DNA of 64,000 nucleotides from Casp-actino8 sp964563545 (GTDB taxonomy: Bacteria; Actinomycetota; Acidimicrobiia; Acidimicrobiales; Ilumatobacteraceae): contig CAZLXB010000008.1 in assembly GCA_964563545.1 (NCBI GenBank), positions 20,328 to 84,327 on the forward strand, read 5' to 3'. Shown in pieces: positions 17,276-25,425 of this stretch; positions within the stretch are counted from its first letter, which is position 1; each line of letters opens with the position of its first letter. Under the pieces are notes generated by a model. It had not been told where the DNA came from. It was given only the letters and a program-made list of their open reading frames with translations, and ran no database searches. The position numbers and the translations under genes were made by a program.

Positions 17276-18484
17276 TCACTTCCGTCCCGGTTCGCCGAGG
17301 AAGGCCCAACCGTTGTCGTGCATGATGCGGCGGATGTCGGATTCTGCGAACCCGTGCAGGTCGTGCAGGAACGCAGTGGGAACTTCGAGGCCTTCGGCGT
17401 GTGGGTAGTCGCTCCCGAAGAGAAGTCTCTCGGCGCCGATCGTGTCGGCCAGGAGACGGAGATCGTCCTCGTAGAAAGGAGCGATCCACACCTGCTCGCG
17501 GAACTGTTCGACCGGATCCTTGGCGAACATGAACGGCTGCTGCGCGTAGGCCTTCTTGAATTTCTTGATCAGATTCGGAACCCAGTCGGCACCGGCCTCG
17601 ATCGACGCGAGACGCAGACGCGGGTGGCGGGCGAGCACCCCGTGCGCGACCATGATCGCGAACATGTCGAAAGGGGCCCGGTCGCTCGTCATGACCCGCA
17701 TCGGGGACGAGCGAAAGGCCTCGAAGGCTCCAGTCGGCTCCCAGTCGTCCATGTACTTCCCGTAACCGGCGTCCCCCGAATGGAAGGCGACCGACACCCC
17801 GGCTTCGGCGAGACGCGCCCAGTAGGGGTCGAAGATTTCGTCACCGGGGGAGCGACTCCGCCCATCCGCGGTGGGAGCGGGCGACGTGCGCATCACGACC
17901 ACCCGAACGCCGCGTGAGATCGCCCATTCCGCTTCTTCGACCGCCCACTGCGGATCGGCGAGCGTGATGTAGGGAGCGGCGAAAATCCGTCCTTGATAGT
18001 CGAAGCCCCAGTCTTCGTCGAGCCAGCGGTTGAAGGCTCGGAAGGCCGCGCACAACGCGGGAATGTCGTTCTTGAGCGATTCCTCCATTCCGACGGCGAG
18101 CGTGGGAAAGAAGAGAGCGGCACCGATCCTCTGGGCATCCATCAGTTGGAGGCGGGCGTCGCGGTTGCGGTATGCCGGACTGATCGGGTCGAGTTCTCCG
18201 AAGAGCTTGCGCATGTCGTCGCCGGGAACCTTGCCTCGGAAGTACGCGTCGAGAGCCCCCGGCTTCGATACGGGATCGAAGGTCGGATTCGGGATGAAAC
18301 GATTGACGCGACCGCCCACGAGGAGACGCTTCTTGCCGTCGACCGTCGCCCATTGCATGCACCGTGAGGCCATCGACTTGGGGATGTGCCGGGTGAAAGC
18401 ATCCTCGGCCTCGTAGTAGTGGTTGTCGGCGTCGAAGGCGGCGAAGCCGAGTTCCACCGGTGTCGGAACGGCGATTGCGGACAT
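17276..18484 (-). CDS. Amidohydrolase family 2, larger paralogue
   Basis: 402 residues. The N-terminal FDADNHYYEAEDAFTRHIP segment gives a DXNH metal motif typical of the Amidohydro_2 branch found in actinomycetes; later strands carry VSVAFHSGDAGYGKYMDD (metal His), LRLASIEAGADWVPNLIKKFKK and LLFGSDYPHAEGLE (metal Asp and His). Such proteins are annotated as TIM-barrel metal hydrolases or decarboxylases with unknown substrates, often near fatty-acid, terpenoid or aromatic degradation genes. The start ATG at 18484 is 64 bp from the divergent SRAP gene start. Its stop is 7 bp before the second amidohydrolase. Confidence 0.88.
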   Translation of the reverse strand: MSAIAVPTPVELGFAAFDADNHYYEAEDAFTRHIPKSMASRCMQWATVDGKKRLLVGGRVNRFIPNPTFDPVSKPGALDAYFRGKVPGDDMRKLFGELDPISPAYRNRDARLQLMDAQRIGAALFFPTLAVGMEESLKNDIPALCAAFRAFNRWLDEDWGFDYQGRIFAAPYITLADPQWAVEEAEWAISRGVRVVVMRTSPAPTADGRSRSPGDEIFDPYWARLAEAGVSVAFHSGDAGYGKYMDDWEPTGAFEAFRSSPMRVMTSDRAPFDMFAIMVAHGVLARHPRLRLASIEAGADWVPNLIKKFKKAYAQQPFMFAKDPVEQFREQVWIAPFYEDDLRLLADTIGAERLLFGSDYPHAEGLEVPTAFLHDLHGFAESDIRRIMHDNGWAFLGEPGRK

Positions 18485-18548
18485 GGAACCTCCCGAGGGT
18501 GACGAGAGAACGGTAGCCGAGGGTGCCGTGGGGGCTACCGTCCGCTCC

Positions 18549-19265
18549 GTGTGTGGACGCTTCACCTCGGTCACTCCACCCGACGTACTGGCCGAGATCT
18601 TCGATGCCGGAACCGAATCCACCGACGGGGCGTTCGTGCCCAACTACAACGTGGCCCCAACGACGCGCGTCCTGGCCGTCGCCAACGATTCGGCGAACCA
18701 CCGCCGGCTCGGGCGGTTCTCATGGGGCCTCGTTCCGAGCTGGGCCAAGGACCGCAACGGCGCGGCGCGGCTGATCAACGCCCGATCGGAGACCGTGTTC
18801 GAAAAGCCCTCCTTCCGTCCCTCGATCCCGGGCCGCCGTTGCCTCATCCCGATGGACGGCTTTTACGAATGGCGCACCGTGTACTCCGAGACCCGGACGC
18901 CCAAAGCGCCCAAGGAGCCCGTCTACGTGACTCGCCTCGACGGACGTCCCCTGGCCGTGGCCGGTTTGTGGGCCACGTGGAAAGGTGAAGACGGAGCAAC
19001 CCTCCGGACTTGCTGTGTCATCACGACGGCGGCGAACGGAGTCATGTCACCCATCCACGACCGCATGCCGGTGATCGTGGAATCCGAGGACTGGTCGGAC
19101 TGGCTGAACCGCGACCTCAGCGACCGCGTCCGGCTCGCCGAAATCATGGTTCCGGCCGCCGACGATGTGGTGAAGGTCGTGGATGTGTCGACGCGCGTCA
19201 ACTCGATTCGTAACAACTCGCCCGACTTGATCGACGCGATCGAACGGTCGTCACACGACTTCTGA
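18549..19265 (+). CDS. SOS response-associated peptidase family protein (SRAP, YedK/HMCES-like)
   Basis: 238 residues starting GTG-TGT-GGA, so Cys2 becomes the N-terminal residue after methionine removal; this Cys forms the thiazolidine crosslink with abasic sites in YedK and HMCES. Other conserved elements are NYNVAPTTRV (about 32-41), LVPSWAKD, INARSETVFEKPSF, PMDGFYEWR (catalytic Glu) and MSPIHDRMPVI (active His). It shields abasic sites in single-stranded DNA. Upstream in-frame starts exist, but only the GTG at 18549 exposes Cys2, which decides the start. The last 15 bp overlap the convergent HIT gene. Confidence 0.94.
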   Translation: MCGRFTSVTPPDVLAEIFDAGTESTDGAFVPNYNVAPTTRVLAVANDSANHRRLGRFSWGLVPSWAKDRNGAARLINARSETVFEKPSFRPSIPGRRCLIPMDGFYEWRTVYSETRTPKAPKEPVYVTRLDGRPLAVAGLWATWKGEDGATLRTCCVITTAANGVMSPIHDRMPVIVESEDWSDWLNRDLSDRVRLAEIMVPAADDVVKVVDVSTRVNSIRNNSPDLIDAIERSSHDF

Positions 19266-19670
19266 GCGGCCGGCCGACCGCAACGCATCACGAATCGCTT
19301 CCGCGGCGGAATCCAAGGCACTCCGGTCGACGGATCCGGCCGCGTTGGCGAACGACAACTGGCTCATGTCGGTCGTGGGAATGACATGGATGTGCATGTG
19401 CGGAACTTCGTAACCGGCGATGATCAACCCCACTCGCTCGCATCCGAACGCCGTCTGCTGGGCGCGACCGATCTCGTGTGACACCGCGAAGAGGTGGCGG
19501 CTCACCTCGGGCGGACAATCGATCCAATGATCGATCTCCGCACGCGGAACCACGAGGGTGTGCCCGTGCGCCATGGGATTGATCGACATGAAAGCCACGC
19601 AGACATCGTCCCGCCACACGAACGTGCCCGGGATCTCGCCGGCGATGATCCGGGTGAAGATCGTCGGCAT
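19251..19670 (-). CDS. HIT family hydrolase
   Basis: 139 residues, a single HIT domain: RIIAGEIPG at the N-terminus, then MAHGHTLVVPR (35-43) and the histidine triad HMHIHVIP with His91, His93 and His95. Probably hydrolyses a nucleotide-X phosphoester such as AMP-lysine or ApnA; substrate unassigned. The ATG at 19670 shares its first base with the TGA of the SDR gene upstream (TGATG), so translation is likely coupled. Its 3' end overlaps the convergent SRAP gene by 15 bp. Confidence 0.93.
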   Translation of the reverse strand: MPTIFTRIIAGEIPGTFVWRDDVCVAFMSINPMAHGHTLVVPRAEIDHWIDCPPEVSRHLFAVSHEIGRAQQTAFGCERVGLIIAGYEVPHMHIHVIPTTDMSQLSFANAAGSVDRSALDSAAEAIRDALRSAGRSEVV

Positions 19671-20482
19671 CAGACCCACCCTCCGGAGGCGGCGAACACG
19701 TCCCCCACGCAGTAACTCGACTCCGGTCCGGCCAGAAAGCGCACGAGCTCGGCGAGTTCCTCTGGTTGCCCGAGACGACCCGCCGGAATCTGCATCCGTA
19801 TCCCGGCGAGCGACATGGGATCCATCGGGGCCAGCAGGGGGGTGTCGATCCAACCGGGACACACGGCATTGATACGGATTCCGAACGGAGCCACTTCTTG
19901 GGCGGTCGACTTGGTGAGGGCGATGATCGCCGCCTTGGCCGCGCAGTAGTGCGGCGCGCCCGCCGCTGGTCGCAAACCCATGATGGATGAGATGTTCACG
20001 ATGGACCCGGATCGGCGTGGCGTCATGTGCCGCAGGGCGGCTCGCGTGCCGTAGAAGGTCCCGCTCACGTGAACGTTCATCATCCGGTGCCACGACTCAT
20101 CGGTGAGGCTGACCGTGGCGTCGATGGGCGTCAGTTCGGAAAGTCGACCCTCCATTCGCAGCGCTTGATTGGCGAACGAGATCTGTGTTCGCTCCGGGTC
20201 CGGTGGCGGGGCGATACCCGCGTTGTTGATCAGCACGTCCAGACGGCCGTGATGAGCGACGACGCGGTCGACCACGGAGTCGAAGGCCGCTGATTCGGTC
20301 ACATCGAACACCGCCGCCTCTCCGCCGATGTCGCTCGCCACGAGTCCGGCCGCCGTCTCGTCGATGTCGCCGACCACCACATGGGCACCGTCGGCGGCCA
20401 GGCGTCGCGCGAACGAAGCTCCGAGTCCGGATCCGCCCCCCGTCACCAGAACGATCCGACCATCCAGAGTCCCCGATTTCAT
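19670..20482 (-). CDS. Short-chain dehydrogenase/reductase
   Basis: 270 residues of classical SDR fold. Cofactor motif TGGGSGLG at 14-21, acidic VGDID at the end of beta-2 (suggesting NAD preference), NNAG at the strand-4 end, catalytic Ser165 or Ser166 (NISSIMG) and Tyr179-Lys183 (YCAAK). An insertion of about 30 residues after NNAG (APPPDPERT to VSLTDES) is longer than in most family members. Substrate not identifiable. First gene of a two-gene unit with the HIT gene. Confidence 0.9.
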   Translation of the reverse strand: MKSGTLDGRIVLVTGGGSGLGASFARRLAADGAHVVVGDIDETAAGLVASDIGGEAAVFDVTESAAFDSVVDRVVAHHGRLDVLINNAGIAPPPDPERTQISFANQALRMEGRLSELTPIDATVSLTDESWHRMMNVHVSGTFYGTRAALRHMTPRRSGSIVNISSIMGLRPAAGAPHYCAAKAAIIALTKSTAQEVAPFGIRINAVCPGWIDTPLLAPMDPMSLAGIRMQIPAGRLGQPEELAELVRFLAGPESSYCVGDVFAASGGWV

Positions 20483-20552
20483 GAGCGAACACTAGACCCG
20501 CACCTCGCAGCGGCCATCGAGGCCACTCACGGGTCACCACTACAGTCGGACC

Positions 20553-21152
20553 GTGGACTCCCAAGAGCGCTCGGTCTGGTCGGGCATCGCGACGTGGCCG
20601 AACTTCATCACGCTCATCCGCCTGTGTTGTCTGCCGCTCTTCCTCTGGCTCCTCCTCGGTCGCGACGACCGAGCGTGGGCTGCGTGGCTGCTCGGAGTCC
20701 TGGGGGCCACCGACTGGGTGGACGGCTGGGTCGCGCGTCGCTTCGACCAGGTGAGCGAATTCGGCAAGATGTTCGATCCGACTGCCGACCGCCTGCTCTT
20801 CATGGTGGCGATCGTCGCCATCATGATCGACGGATCGGCCCCGATCTGGTTCTGCGTTCTGGTGCTCGTCCGGGAAGTCGTGTTCGGAGGTCTGGTCGCG
20901 ATACTCACGCTCTTCTTCGACATGGAGAGGTTCGATGTGAGCTACCTCGGCAAGTGGGCGACGTTCATCTTGATGTTCACCTTCCCGGGCTTCGTCATGG
21001 GGGAGAGTTCGCTGGCGATCCGCGACGCCTTCTCGGTCGCATCGTGGATCATCGGCCCGATCGGCTTGGCACTCAGCTACTACACGGCGTTCCAGTACGT
21101 GCCGGTCATCCGGGCGAGCCTGCTCCATCGGCGGCAGTCCTCGACTGACTAG
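20553..21152 (+). CDS. CDP-alcohol phosphatidyltransferase, PgsA-like
   Basis: 199-residue multi-pass membrane protein with the CDP-alcohol phosphotransferase signature DX2DGX2ARX8GX3DX3D, complete in TDWVDGWVARRF to KMFDPTADR. Likely makes phosphatidylglycerol phosphate from CDP-diacylglycerol and glycerol-3-phosphate, or cardiolipin. N-terminal WPNFITLIRLCCLPLFL is typical of PgsA. GTG start at 20553. It precedes gcvH by 10 bp; in M. tuberculosis a pgsA paralogue (Rv1822) also lies just upstream of the gcvH-garA block, so the neighbourhood is conserved. Confidence 0.88.
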   Translation: MDSQERSVWSGIATWPNFITLIRLCCLPLFLWLLLGRDDRAWAAWLLGVLGATDWVDGWVARRFDQVSEFGKMFDPTADRLLFMVAIVAIMIDGSAPIWFCVLVLVREVVFGGLVAILTLFFDMERFDVSYLGKWATFILMFTFPGFVMGESSLAIRDAFSVASWIIGPIGLALSYYTAFQYVPVIRASLLHRRQSSTD

Positions 21153-21162
21153 ATTGTGAGAC

Positions 21163-21537
21163 GTGGAAGTTCCCGACGATCTCCTGTATTCCTCGGACCA
21201 CGAATGGGTGCGGGTGACGGGCTCACTCGTTCGAATCGGTATCACCGACTACGCCCAAGACGCTCTCGGTGACGTCGTTTTCGTGCAGGCGCCCGAGGTG
21301 GGGCGTCGGGTCTCCACCGGCGAGTCGTTCAGTGAAGTCGAGTCGACCAAATCGGTCTCGGACATCTACGCCCCGGTCAGCGGGCGAGTGGCCAACATCA
21401 ACGAGGCACTCTCGGACGACCCATCTCTCGTCAACAACGCGCCGTACACCGACGGTTGGATCTGCGAGATCGAAGTCGACTCCGACGATTTCTCGCACCT
21501 GATGTCGGCGGCCGACTACCGGAACCTCACGGCCTGA
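21163..21537 (+). CDS. gcvH: Glycine cleavage system H protein
   Basis: 124-residue lipoyl-domain protein that shuttles the aminomethyl group between the P and T proteins. Signature SSDHEWVRVTG, FVQAPEVGRRVSTGESFSEVESTKSVSDI with the lipoylated Lys63 in ESTKS, and VSGRVANINEAL. GTG start. It leads the block gcvH-FHA-merR-DUF151-merR-gcvT on the + strand, the same order as Rv1826-Rv1830. gcvP lies 4 kb away on the opposite strand. Confidence 0.97.
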   Translation: MEVPDDLLYSSDHEWVRVTGSLVRIGITDYAQDALGDVVFVQAPEVGRRVSTGESFSEVESTKSVSDIYAPVSGRVANINEALSDDPSLVNNAPYTDGWICEIEVDSDDFSHLMSAADYRNLTA

Positions 21538-21538
21538 C

Positions 21539-22018
21539 ATGTCCGACATCTGCCGTCAGTGCGGTCAGCGAACGATGTCGGATGCTTCGTTCTGTTCGTC
21601 GTGTGGAACGGCGATCCTGCGCGGTGGCGACGAGACCCAGGCGATCAGCCGAGTCGACTCTCGGGATCCGCTCGCCGGACATGGCGACGTGGCCGTGGAC
21701 ACGCTCGCTCCGGCGCTGACGGCGACGTTGATGGTGCGGTCCGGGCCGCAGGCGGGGGAGCGCTTTTCACTCGGGCGTTCGACCACCAGGATCGGACGCC
21801 ATCCCGACAGTGATGTGAGTCTCGACGACATCTCGGTCTCCCGTCGCCACGCCGAGATCGAACGACACGGCGACGAGTACGTTCTGCGCGATGTCGGGTC
21901 GCTCAATGGGACCTACGTCAATCAACGTCGATCCGATTCGGTCGTGCTCCAGCAAGGTGACGAGATCCTGATCGGACGATTCCGTCTCCTCTTTCTCGCC
22001 CCGGCGGAACAAGTGTGA
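21539..22018 (+). CDS. FHA-domain protein with N-terminal zinc ribbon (GarA position)
   Basis: 159 residues. A zinc ribbon with CX2C at 5-8 and CX2C at 19-22, a linker containing GDETQAISRV, then an FHA domain (about 63-155) with IGRHPDSDV, SRRHAEI and the phosphothreonine-binding DVGSLNGTYVN. Position between gcvH and MerR matches GarA (Rv1827), which regulates glutamate and TCA enzymes through phosphorylation of two adjacent threonines in an ETTS motif. Here the equivalent reads ETQA, with one Thr, and the zinc ribbon is an addition. Regulation by Ser/Thr kinases is inferred. Confidence 0.88.
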   Translation: MSDICRQCGQRTMSDASFCSSCGTAILRGGDETQAISRVDSRDPLAGHGDVAVDTLAPALTATLMVRSGPQAGERFSLGRSTTRIGRHPDSDVSLDDISVSRRHAEIERHGDEYVLRDVGSLNGTYVNQRRSDSVVLQQGDEILIGRFRLLFLAPAEQV

Positions 22019-22797
22019 GTTCGCGTCCGGCTTCCGAACGCCCGTACTTGTCGATCGGCGAGGTTCTGGGTCTTCTCCTCGAGGAGTTCCCTGACATCAC
22101 GATTTCCAAGATCCGCTTTCTCGAGAGTCAGGGACTGATCGTTCCCGAACGCACCTCGTCGGGTTACCGCAAGTTCTACGACGAGGACGTCGAGCGATTG
22201 AAGTTCATCCTCCGTGAACAGCGCGAGAACTTCCTACCCCTTCGCGTCATCAAGGATCGTCTCGAGACACCTCCCGAAGGCATCGATCGCCCGGTCGAGG
22301 CCTCCCACCCGAGCCGAGCCCGCGGACCTCGACGAGAAGTCATCGTCGATCGTCAACCCAAACGCCCCGCCCCACCGGATCCGTCCGATTCCCTTGGCCG
22401 ACTTCCCACCTACAACCGGGCAGAACTCCTCGACCTCAGCGGACTTGGCTCCGAAGCCCTTGCCGAACTCGAGGGGTACGGTCTCATCGCACCGAAGGCC
22501 GGAGGCCGGCCCGTCGGATCGGCCGATCTCTACGACGAGCACGACCTCGCGATCGCCGAAGTCGCTCGGGGTTTCGTGGAAGCCGGCTTCGACGTCCGCC
22601 ATCTGAAGGCATGGAAAACGGCCGCCGAACGTGAAGCCGGGCTCTTCGAGCAACGTGTCCTACCGGTGGTCCGGCGTCGTTCGCCCGATGCCAAAGCCGA
22701 AGCCGACCGGCTTCTCGACGAACTCACCGATCTCGGCGGACGACTGAGAGCAATTCTCGTCACCCGGGCGCTCGGCACACTGCGCGAACCGCGCTGA
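22015..22797 (+). CDS. MerR-family regulator, FtsR-like (Rv1828 position)
   Basis: 260 residues. N-terminal MerR helix-turn-helix LSIGEVLGLLLEEFPDITISKIRFLESQGLIVPERTSSGYRKFYDEDVERL, which matches FtsR/Rv1828, a transcription factor that activates ftsZ in Corynebacterium. A central low-complexity linker (about 85-130, Pro and Arg rich) is followed by a second helical domain (PTYNRAELLDLSGLGSEALAELEGYGLI). The GTG start overlaps the FHA gene stop (GTGA). Synteny and motif both point to the FtsR family; the effector, if any, is unknown. Confidence 0.85.
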   Translation: MSSRPASERPYLSIGEVLGLLLEEFPDITISKIRFLESQGLIVPERTSSGYRKFYDEDVERLKFILREQRENFLPLRVIKDRLETPPEGIDRPVEASHPSRARGPRREVIVDRQPKRPAPPDPSDSLGRLPTYNRAELLDLSGLGSEALAELEGYGLIAPKAGGRPVGSADLYDEHDLAIAEVARGFVEAGFDVRHLKAWKTAAEREAGLFEQRVLPVVRRRSPDAKAEADRLLDELTDLGGRLRAILVTRALGTLREPR

Positions 22798-22831
22798 AAC
22801 GACCCTCTCCGAAGCGGAGTATGGTCGGGAC

Positions 22832-23359
22832 ATGATCGCCGTCGAGTTGGTGGGGGTTCAGCTGCAGAATCCGGGCCGCGTGAACGTCGTGGTACTGCGC
22901 GAACGCGAAGGTGATCGTCGCATCCTTCCGATCCATATCGGTGATCCCGAGGCCGAAAGCATCCGCTTCGCGCTCGAGGGGCGCGTTCCGGCCCGACCTC
23001 TCACACACGATCTCGTGGTCGATCTCCTCGGTGCCCTCGGTGCGGTCCTCGAACGAGTGGTGATCACCCAGGTCGTCGACTACACCTTCTATGCCGACTT
23101 GCAATTGAGTGGTCGCTCGGGCTCGGTATCGGTCTCGGCCCGCCCCTCCGACGCCATCGCCATCGCCCTGCGTGCAGGTTGTTCGATCTACTGCGAACCC
23201 GCAGTCCTCGATGAGGCGGGTCGCACGCTCGACATCGACGACGAGGACGACTCGGACACCGATTCCCCCGACGGAACACCCCCGGCCGAGGTCGACGAGC
23301 TGGTCGGGGAGTTCCGGGACTTCATCGACAGCATCAAACCCGAGGACTTCGCCCCCTGA
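22832..23359 (+). CDS. DUF151 bifunctional nuclease-domain protein
   Basis: 175 residues. The BFN/DUF151 core spans about 1-130 (MIAVELVGVQLQ, ILPIHIGDPEAESI, SVSARPSDAIAIALRAGCSIY), with the acidic Ser/Asp-rich tail from about 140. The family in M. tuberculosis (Rv1829) sits at the same relative position; plant members show RNase/DNase activity but the bacterial role is unclear. The ATG at 22832 is 34 bp from the preceding stop. The Asp/Glu-rich tail is probably disordered. Confidence 0.9.
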   Translation: MIAVELVGVQLQNPGRVNVVVLREREGDRRILPIHIGDPEAESIRFALEGRVPARPLTHDLVVDLLGALGAVLERVVITQVVDYTFYADLQLSGRSGSVSVSARPSDAIAIALRAGCSIYCEPAVLDEAGRTLDIDDEDDSDTDSPDGTPPAEVDELVGEFRDFIDSIKPEDFAP

Positions 23360-23372
23360 TCAGGGGTGGACG

Positions 23373-23401
23373 TTGACGCAACGCGGCTCGCGCCGTACCC
23401 T
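23373..23401 (+). promoter_or_regulatory. Sigma-70-type promoter candidate before the second MerR gene
   Basis: TTGACG at 23373-23378 and TACCCT at 23396-23401, separated by exactly 17 bp, in the 70-bp gap after the DUF151 gene. This is a good -35 and a fair -10 for a housekeeping sigma factor, and would place the transcription start near 23408, about 20 bases before the MerR start. It would allow merR-gcvT to be transcribed separately from the gcvH unit. Confidence 0.5.
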
Positions 23402-23429
23402 CCACATCCTCGTAGTTACACGCTTGTGA

Positions 23430-23906
23430 GTGAGGTCGATTGTGAATCAGGAGCCCGGAACATTCTCAGGCACGCAAGCCGCCGAGATCGTCGGTATCAG
23501 CTACCGCCAGCTCGACTACTGGGCCCGCACCGATCTCGTTCGCCCGTCGGTCTCCGATGCGAAGGGGAGTGGCTCCCGTCGGCACTACAGCTATCGGAAT
23601 CTTCTCGAACTCCGCATGGTCAAGAGCCTCCTCGACGCCGGTATTCGCCTCGAATCCGTCCGTGAGGTCTTCGCCTATCTCCGCCATCATGTGGAGCACG
23701 ACATCACCTCGGCGCACATCGTGATCGACGGAAGCAGCGTGGTTCTCTGCCAGGGTGACGATCTCATCGATGTCGTGCGCAAGGGCCAGGGCGTCCTCAA
23801 TCTTCTCCCGCTGGCCCACGTGAAGGATCAAGTCGACGGAAAGATCGTCGCCCTGTATCCCGATCTCGCCGACCAGGTCGAGGCACCCGCTCGTCGCGTC
23901 GGCTGA
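23430..23906 (+). CDS. MerR-family regulator (Rv1830-like)
   Basis: 158 residues. Helix-turn-helix AAEIVGISYRQLDYWARTDLVRPSV followed by GSGSRRHYSYRNLLELRMVKSLLDAGIRLESVREVFAYLR, the pattern of Rv1830-type actinobacterial MerR proteins, whose C-terminal part (about 85-150, HIVIDGSSVVLC...) resembles a small effector domain. GTG at 23430 is used; a GTG at 23442 is possible. Its TGA overlaps the ATG of gcvT (TGATG). A promoter candidate lies directly upstream. Role in glycine metabolism is suggested only by position. Confidence 0.83.
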   Translation: MRSIVNQEPGTFSGTQAAEIVGISYRQLDYWARTDLVRPSVSDAKGSGSRRHYSYRNLLELRMVKSLLDAGIRLESVREVFAYLRHHVEHDITSAHIVIDGSSVVLCQGDDLIDVVRKGQGVLNLLPLAHVKDQVDGKIVALYPDLADQVEAPARRVG

Positions 23907-24961
23907 TGTCCACGCGCTTTTCGCCGCTCGACGCCGAACACCGCCTTCTCGGCGCCAAGATCACGCCCTTCGGCGGCTGGGAGATGCCGCTCAACTACGC
24001 GGCGGGCACGATCGCCGAACATCTCGCCTGTCGCCAGGATGCGGTCGTGTTCGACGTGTCGCACCTCGGCACCGTGCGCGTGACAGGGCCCGACGCGCAT
24101 CATCGCCTCCAAGAGACACTCACGAACGACCTCGACAAGATCCGCCCCGGTCGTGCTCAATACACACACCTCCTCGACGAAGCCGACGGTTCGGTGCTCG
24201 ACGACATCATCGTCTGGTGGCGACCCGATGGCGAGACCTTCGACGTCATGCCGAACGCATCGAACACCGATCGAGTCGTGGCTGCCGTCGGAGGATCCGA
24301 CGTCACGGCCGAGCGAGCGGTGCTCGCTGTCCAAGGGCCAAAGTTCGCCGATCATCTCGCCCAAGTGATGCCCGACGCCGCCGTCGTGAATCGCAACGAC
24401 GTGGTGATTCTCGATTGGCGGGGAACACCGTGCACGGTGGCCGGTACCGGTTACACCGGTGAACGGGGCGTGGAGATCTCGATTCCCTGTGACGCGGCGA
24501 CCGAGTTGTGGCGGGCGCTCCTGGATTCCGGAATCGCTCCCGCCGGTCTCGGGGCCCGCGACACTCTGCGTCTCGAGGCCGGTCTGCCTCTTCACGGACA
24601 CGAACTCGGGGCCGGGATCACGCCGCTCCAAGCCGGGCTCGACTGGGTCGTGGCTTGGAAGAAGCCCACCTTCCGTGGACGACGTGCGCTCGAGATCGAG
24701 AAGGAGCACGGGCCGAGTCGCCGACTCAGAGGGATCGCCACCGAGGGTCGTCGACCCCCGCGCGCCGATTGTCCGGTCCGGGTCGACGGAATCGACATCG
24801 GGTCGGTCACTTCGGGAAACTTCTCACCGATTCTCGGTCATGGCATTGCGCTCGCGTTCTTGAGTCCCGAGATCGAACAGGGCACCCGCGTCAGCGTCGA
24901 CCTTCGTGGTACCGAATTGCCGGGTCAGGTCGTCGCCCTGCCCTTCATCAGCAAGAGTTGA
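23906..24961 (+). CDS. gcvT: Aminomethyltransferase, glycine cleavage T protein
   Basis: 351 residues. Releases ammonia from the aminomethyl-lipoyl H protein and passes the carbon to tetrahydrofolate. Seen: KITPFGGWEMPLNYAAGTIAEHLACR, VFDVSHLGTVRVTGPDA, NDLDKIRPGRAQYTHLLDE, GYTGERGVEISIP and GLGARDTLRLEAGLPLHGHE, followed by the C-terminal barrel. All expected motifs are present and length is normal. It follows the second MerR gene by TGATG overlap. A 145-residue opposite-strand gene separates it from gcvP. Confidence 0.97.
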   Translation: MSTRFSPLDAEHRLLGAKITPFGGWEMPLNYAAGTIAEHLACRQDAVVFDVSHLGTVRVTGPDAHHRLQETLTNDLDKIRPGRAQYTHLLDEADGSVLDDIIVWWRPDGETFDVMPNASNTDRVVAAVGGSDVTAERAVLAVQGPKFADHLAQVMPDAAVVNRNDVVILDWRGTPCTVAGTGYTGERGVEISIPCDAATELWRALLDSGIAPAGLGARDTLRLEAGLPLHGHELGAGITPLQAGLDWVVAWKKPTFRGRRALEIEKEHGPSRRLRGIATEGRRPPRADCPVRVDGIDIGSVTSGNFSPILGHGIALAFLSPEIEQGTRVSVDLRGTELPGQVVALPFISKS

Positions 24962-24967
24962 TTCGGC

Positions 24968-25405
24968 TCAGGATCGCGTCGGCGGCTTGATGCCGAACAT
25001 CCCGCCGGCGGTCTCGGCGAACTGCGCGAGTGGTCCAAGGCGCGAAGCGAGATCACCCAATGTCGACACGGCTTTGGCCACGTCGGCGGGCAGCGACCCG
25101 ACCTGACCGATCACACCGTCGACCTTCTTCATCGTGTTCTTGACCTGCGGAACGATGACCCGGATGGGGGCTTCGATGTCGTCGAGGAGCGCATTGACGC
25201 GCCGGGCTGCGGTGTTGAGCTCACGCATGGTGTCGTTGAAATTGCTGAGCGACTGGACCATCTCACTCGTGAGTTGAACCATGGTCTCCACGGCCTTGCC
25301 GGCGACCGCCAATGGATTCACCCCTCCGATGAATGACAAGACGTCACCCAGACCGTGACCGGATTCCTCGGGCGTGGGGGGCGGGGGAGTCTTCTTGGCG
25401 GCCAT
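24968..25405 (-). CDS. Hypothetical helical protein between gcvT and gcvP
   Basis: 145 residues. Pro-rich lead (KKTPPPPTPEE), then an almost entirely helical sequence with alternating hydrophobic positions (VETMVQLTSEMVQSLSNF, NTMKKVDGVIGQVG, PADVAKAVSTLGDLASRL). No cysteine and no clear transmembrane stretch; it resembles phasin-like or small scaffold proteins but I assign no family. It is the downstream neighbour of gcvP on the same strand with a 20-bp gap, so it may be the last gene of the riboswitch-controlled unit. Confidence 0.65.
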   Translation of the reverse strand: MAAKKTPPPPTPEESGHGLGDVLSFIGGVNPLAVAGKAVETMVQLTSEMVQSLSNFNDTMRELNTAARRVNALLDDIEAPIRVIVPQVKNTMKKVDGVIGQVGSLPADVAKAVSTLGDLASRLGPLAQFAETAGGMFGIKPPTRS

Positions 25406-25425
25406 GACGCCAACCTACCCACCGA

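Noticed and set aside
17689..17696. Further copies of GTCATGAC (also near 41715 and 47185)
   Set aside because: These are inside coding sequence and lack the flanking TTTC/GAAA arms, so they are probably chance matches.
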